Shown here: positions 32,779-33,115 of the stretch, in pieces
Numbering within the stretch: the first letter of the stretch is position 1
How the letters are laid out: every line of letters starts with the position of its first letter
Source: Pseudomonadota bacterium
GTDB taxonomy: Bacteria > Pseudomonadota > Gammaproteobacteria > Xanthomonadales > Xanthomonadaceae
DNA length: 33,115 nt
NCBI GenBank assembly: GCA_023386795.1
Contig: JAEWJB010000134.1
Span: 1-33,115, forward strand
Reading direction: 5' to 3'
Program-made: the position numbers and the translations under genes
The notes under the pieces: model-generated
Databases searched by the model: none
Seen by the model: the letters and a program-made list of their open reading frames with translations, nothing else
What the model was told of the DNA's origin: nothing

Positions 32779-33072
32779 ATGCGACTGCTTTCCCTGCTCG
32801 CCCTCGCCGCCGCATCCTGGCCGCTGGCCGCCCTTGCGCAGTCTCAAGGCGAGCCGCAGCTCACCCATGCACAGCGCGAACGACTTGAACAGGCAACGGA
32901 GCGTTTTCGCACTGCCGATGGGAACCACGACGGCCAGATCAGCCGCGCCGAAGCCAATGCCTCGTTGCCGCGCATGGCCAAGCGCTTCGACCAGCTCGAC
33001 GCCAATGGCGACGGCCAGCTATCGGCCGAAGAGTTCCGCCAGGCGGTGGAGCGCGCCCGCGCGCAGCGCTGA
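32779..33072 (+). CDS. Secreted EF-hand protein
   Basis: Predicted exported calcium-binding protein of 97 residues. A signal peptide (about 1-20, ending AALA) is followed by one EF-hand pair. Loop 1 is DGNHDGQISRAE (47-58) and loop 2 is DANGDGQLSAEE (74-85), both with canonical ligands at positions 1, 3, 5, 7, 9 and 12. I chose the ATG at 32779, with GGGGA 6 nt before it. In-frame ATGs at 32764 (overlapping the previous stop as TGATG) and 32773 are possible. The close spacing implies one operon with the repeat protein. Similar small EF-hand proteins are frequent in Xanthomonadaceae; the partner is unknown. Confidence 0.88.
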   Translation: MRLLSLLALAAASWPLAALAQSQGEPQLTHAQRERLEQATERFRTADGNHDGQISRAEANASLPRMAKRFDQLDANGDGQLSAEEFRQAVERARAQR

Positions 33073-33081
33073 GCAAACGGT

Positions 33082-33105
33082 CCCGCGCCGGCCCGCCGGC
33101 GCGGG
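33082..33105 (+). terminator. GC-rich hairpin after the EF-hand gene
   Basis: A perfect 10-bp stem CCCGCGCCGG / CCGGCGCGGG with a CCCG loop lies 10 nt after the stop. The downstream bases are G-rich, and no T-run is visible before the window ends, so it may be a factor-assisted terminator. Confidence 0.4.
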
Positions 33106-33115
33106 GCCGGGGGGG

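Noticed and set aside
1..33115. CRISPR arrays, tRNA genes, insertion sequences, prophage or integration sites
   Set aside because: By eye I found no spaced direct repeats, cloverleaf sequences, transposase or integrase genes, or flanking target duplications. A tRNA or IS search program would settle it.

Overview
The window reads as chromosome of a high-GC gammaproteobacterium of the family Xanthomonadaceae (Xanthomonas, Stenotrophomonas, Lysobacter, Luteimonas or relatives). The grounds are the protein sequences and the gene orders: tyrS beside an rRNA promoter, coaBC-dut-long algC, argS followed by a SPOR protein, and PII-ubiK-comM. I cannot name the genus. I see no insertion sequence, prophage, integrase, CRISPR array or tRNA gene. 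Genes are tightly packed, and no gene-free stretch exceeds about 180 bases except the first 351.

Left edge (1-351): two near-identical minus-strand promoters and a boxA-like leader point off the window, as expected just upstream of a 16S rRNA gene. tyrS (minus, TTG start) lies behind them. Next come a membrane-anchored M23 endopeptidase and anmK (plus), a small ribbon-helix-helix protein (minus), then an AmpG-type permease overlapping exonuclease III (minus). The M23 peptidase, AnmK and AmpG form a loose peptidoglycan turnover and recycling neighbourhood. pyrE and a periplasmic DUF4124 protein (plus) end at a bidirectional terminator.

Middle (8.3-19 kb): the minus-strand run coaBC-dut-phosphomannomutase joins coenzyme A synthesis, dUTP removal and sugar-nucleotide precursor supply. 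Its last enzyme carries a long two-membrane-segment N-terminal extension. radC, argS and a SPOR-domain protein follow on the plus strand, then a YdfG-like dehydrogenase. An acyltransferase-3 protein, a MarC protein and a tautomerase lie on the minus strand, the last divergent from a LysR regulator with a palindrome between them.

Right (20-33 kb): speA and speE (polyamine synthesis) flank an M48 membrane metallopeptidase, followed by an MFS permease, a small kinase-like protein, PII, ubiK and comM. The final block is the most interesting. A response regulator, a histidine kinase and a secreted alpha/beta hydrolase form an operon with two ATGA overlaps (minus). It diverges from a secreted protein built of about nine degenerate 15-residue repeats and a secreted EF-hand protein (plus). 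A perfect 11-bp inverted repeat lies between the two groups. I infer that this is one regulated envelope or calcium-linked locus.
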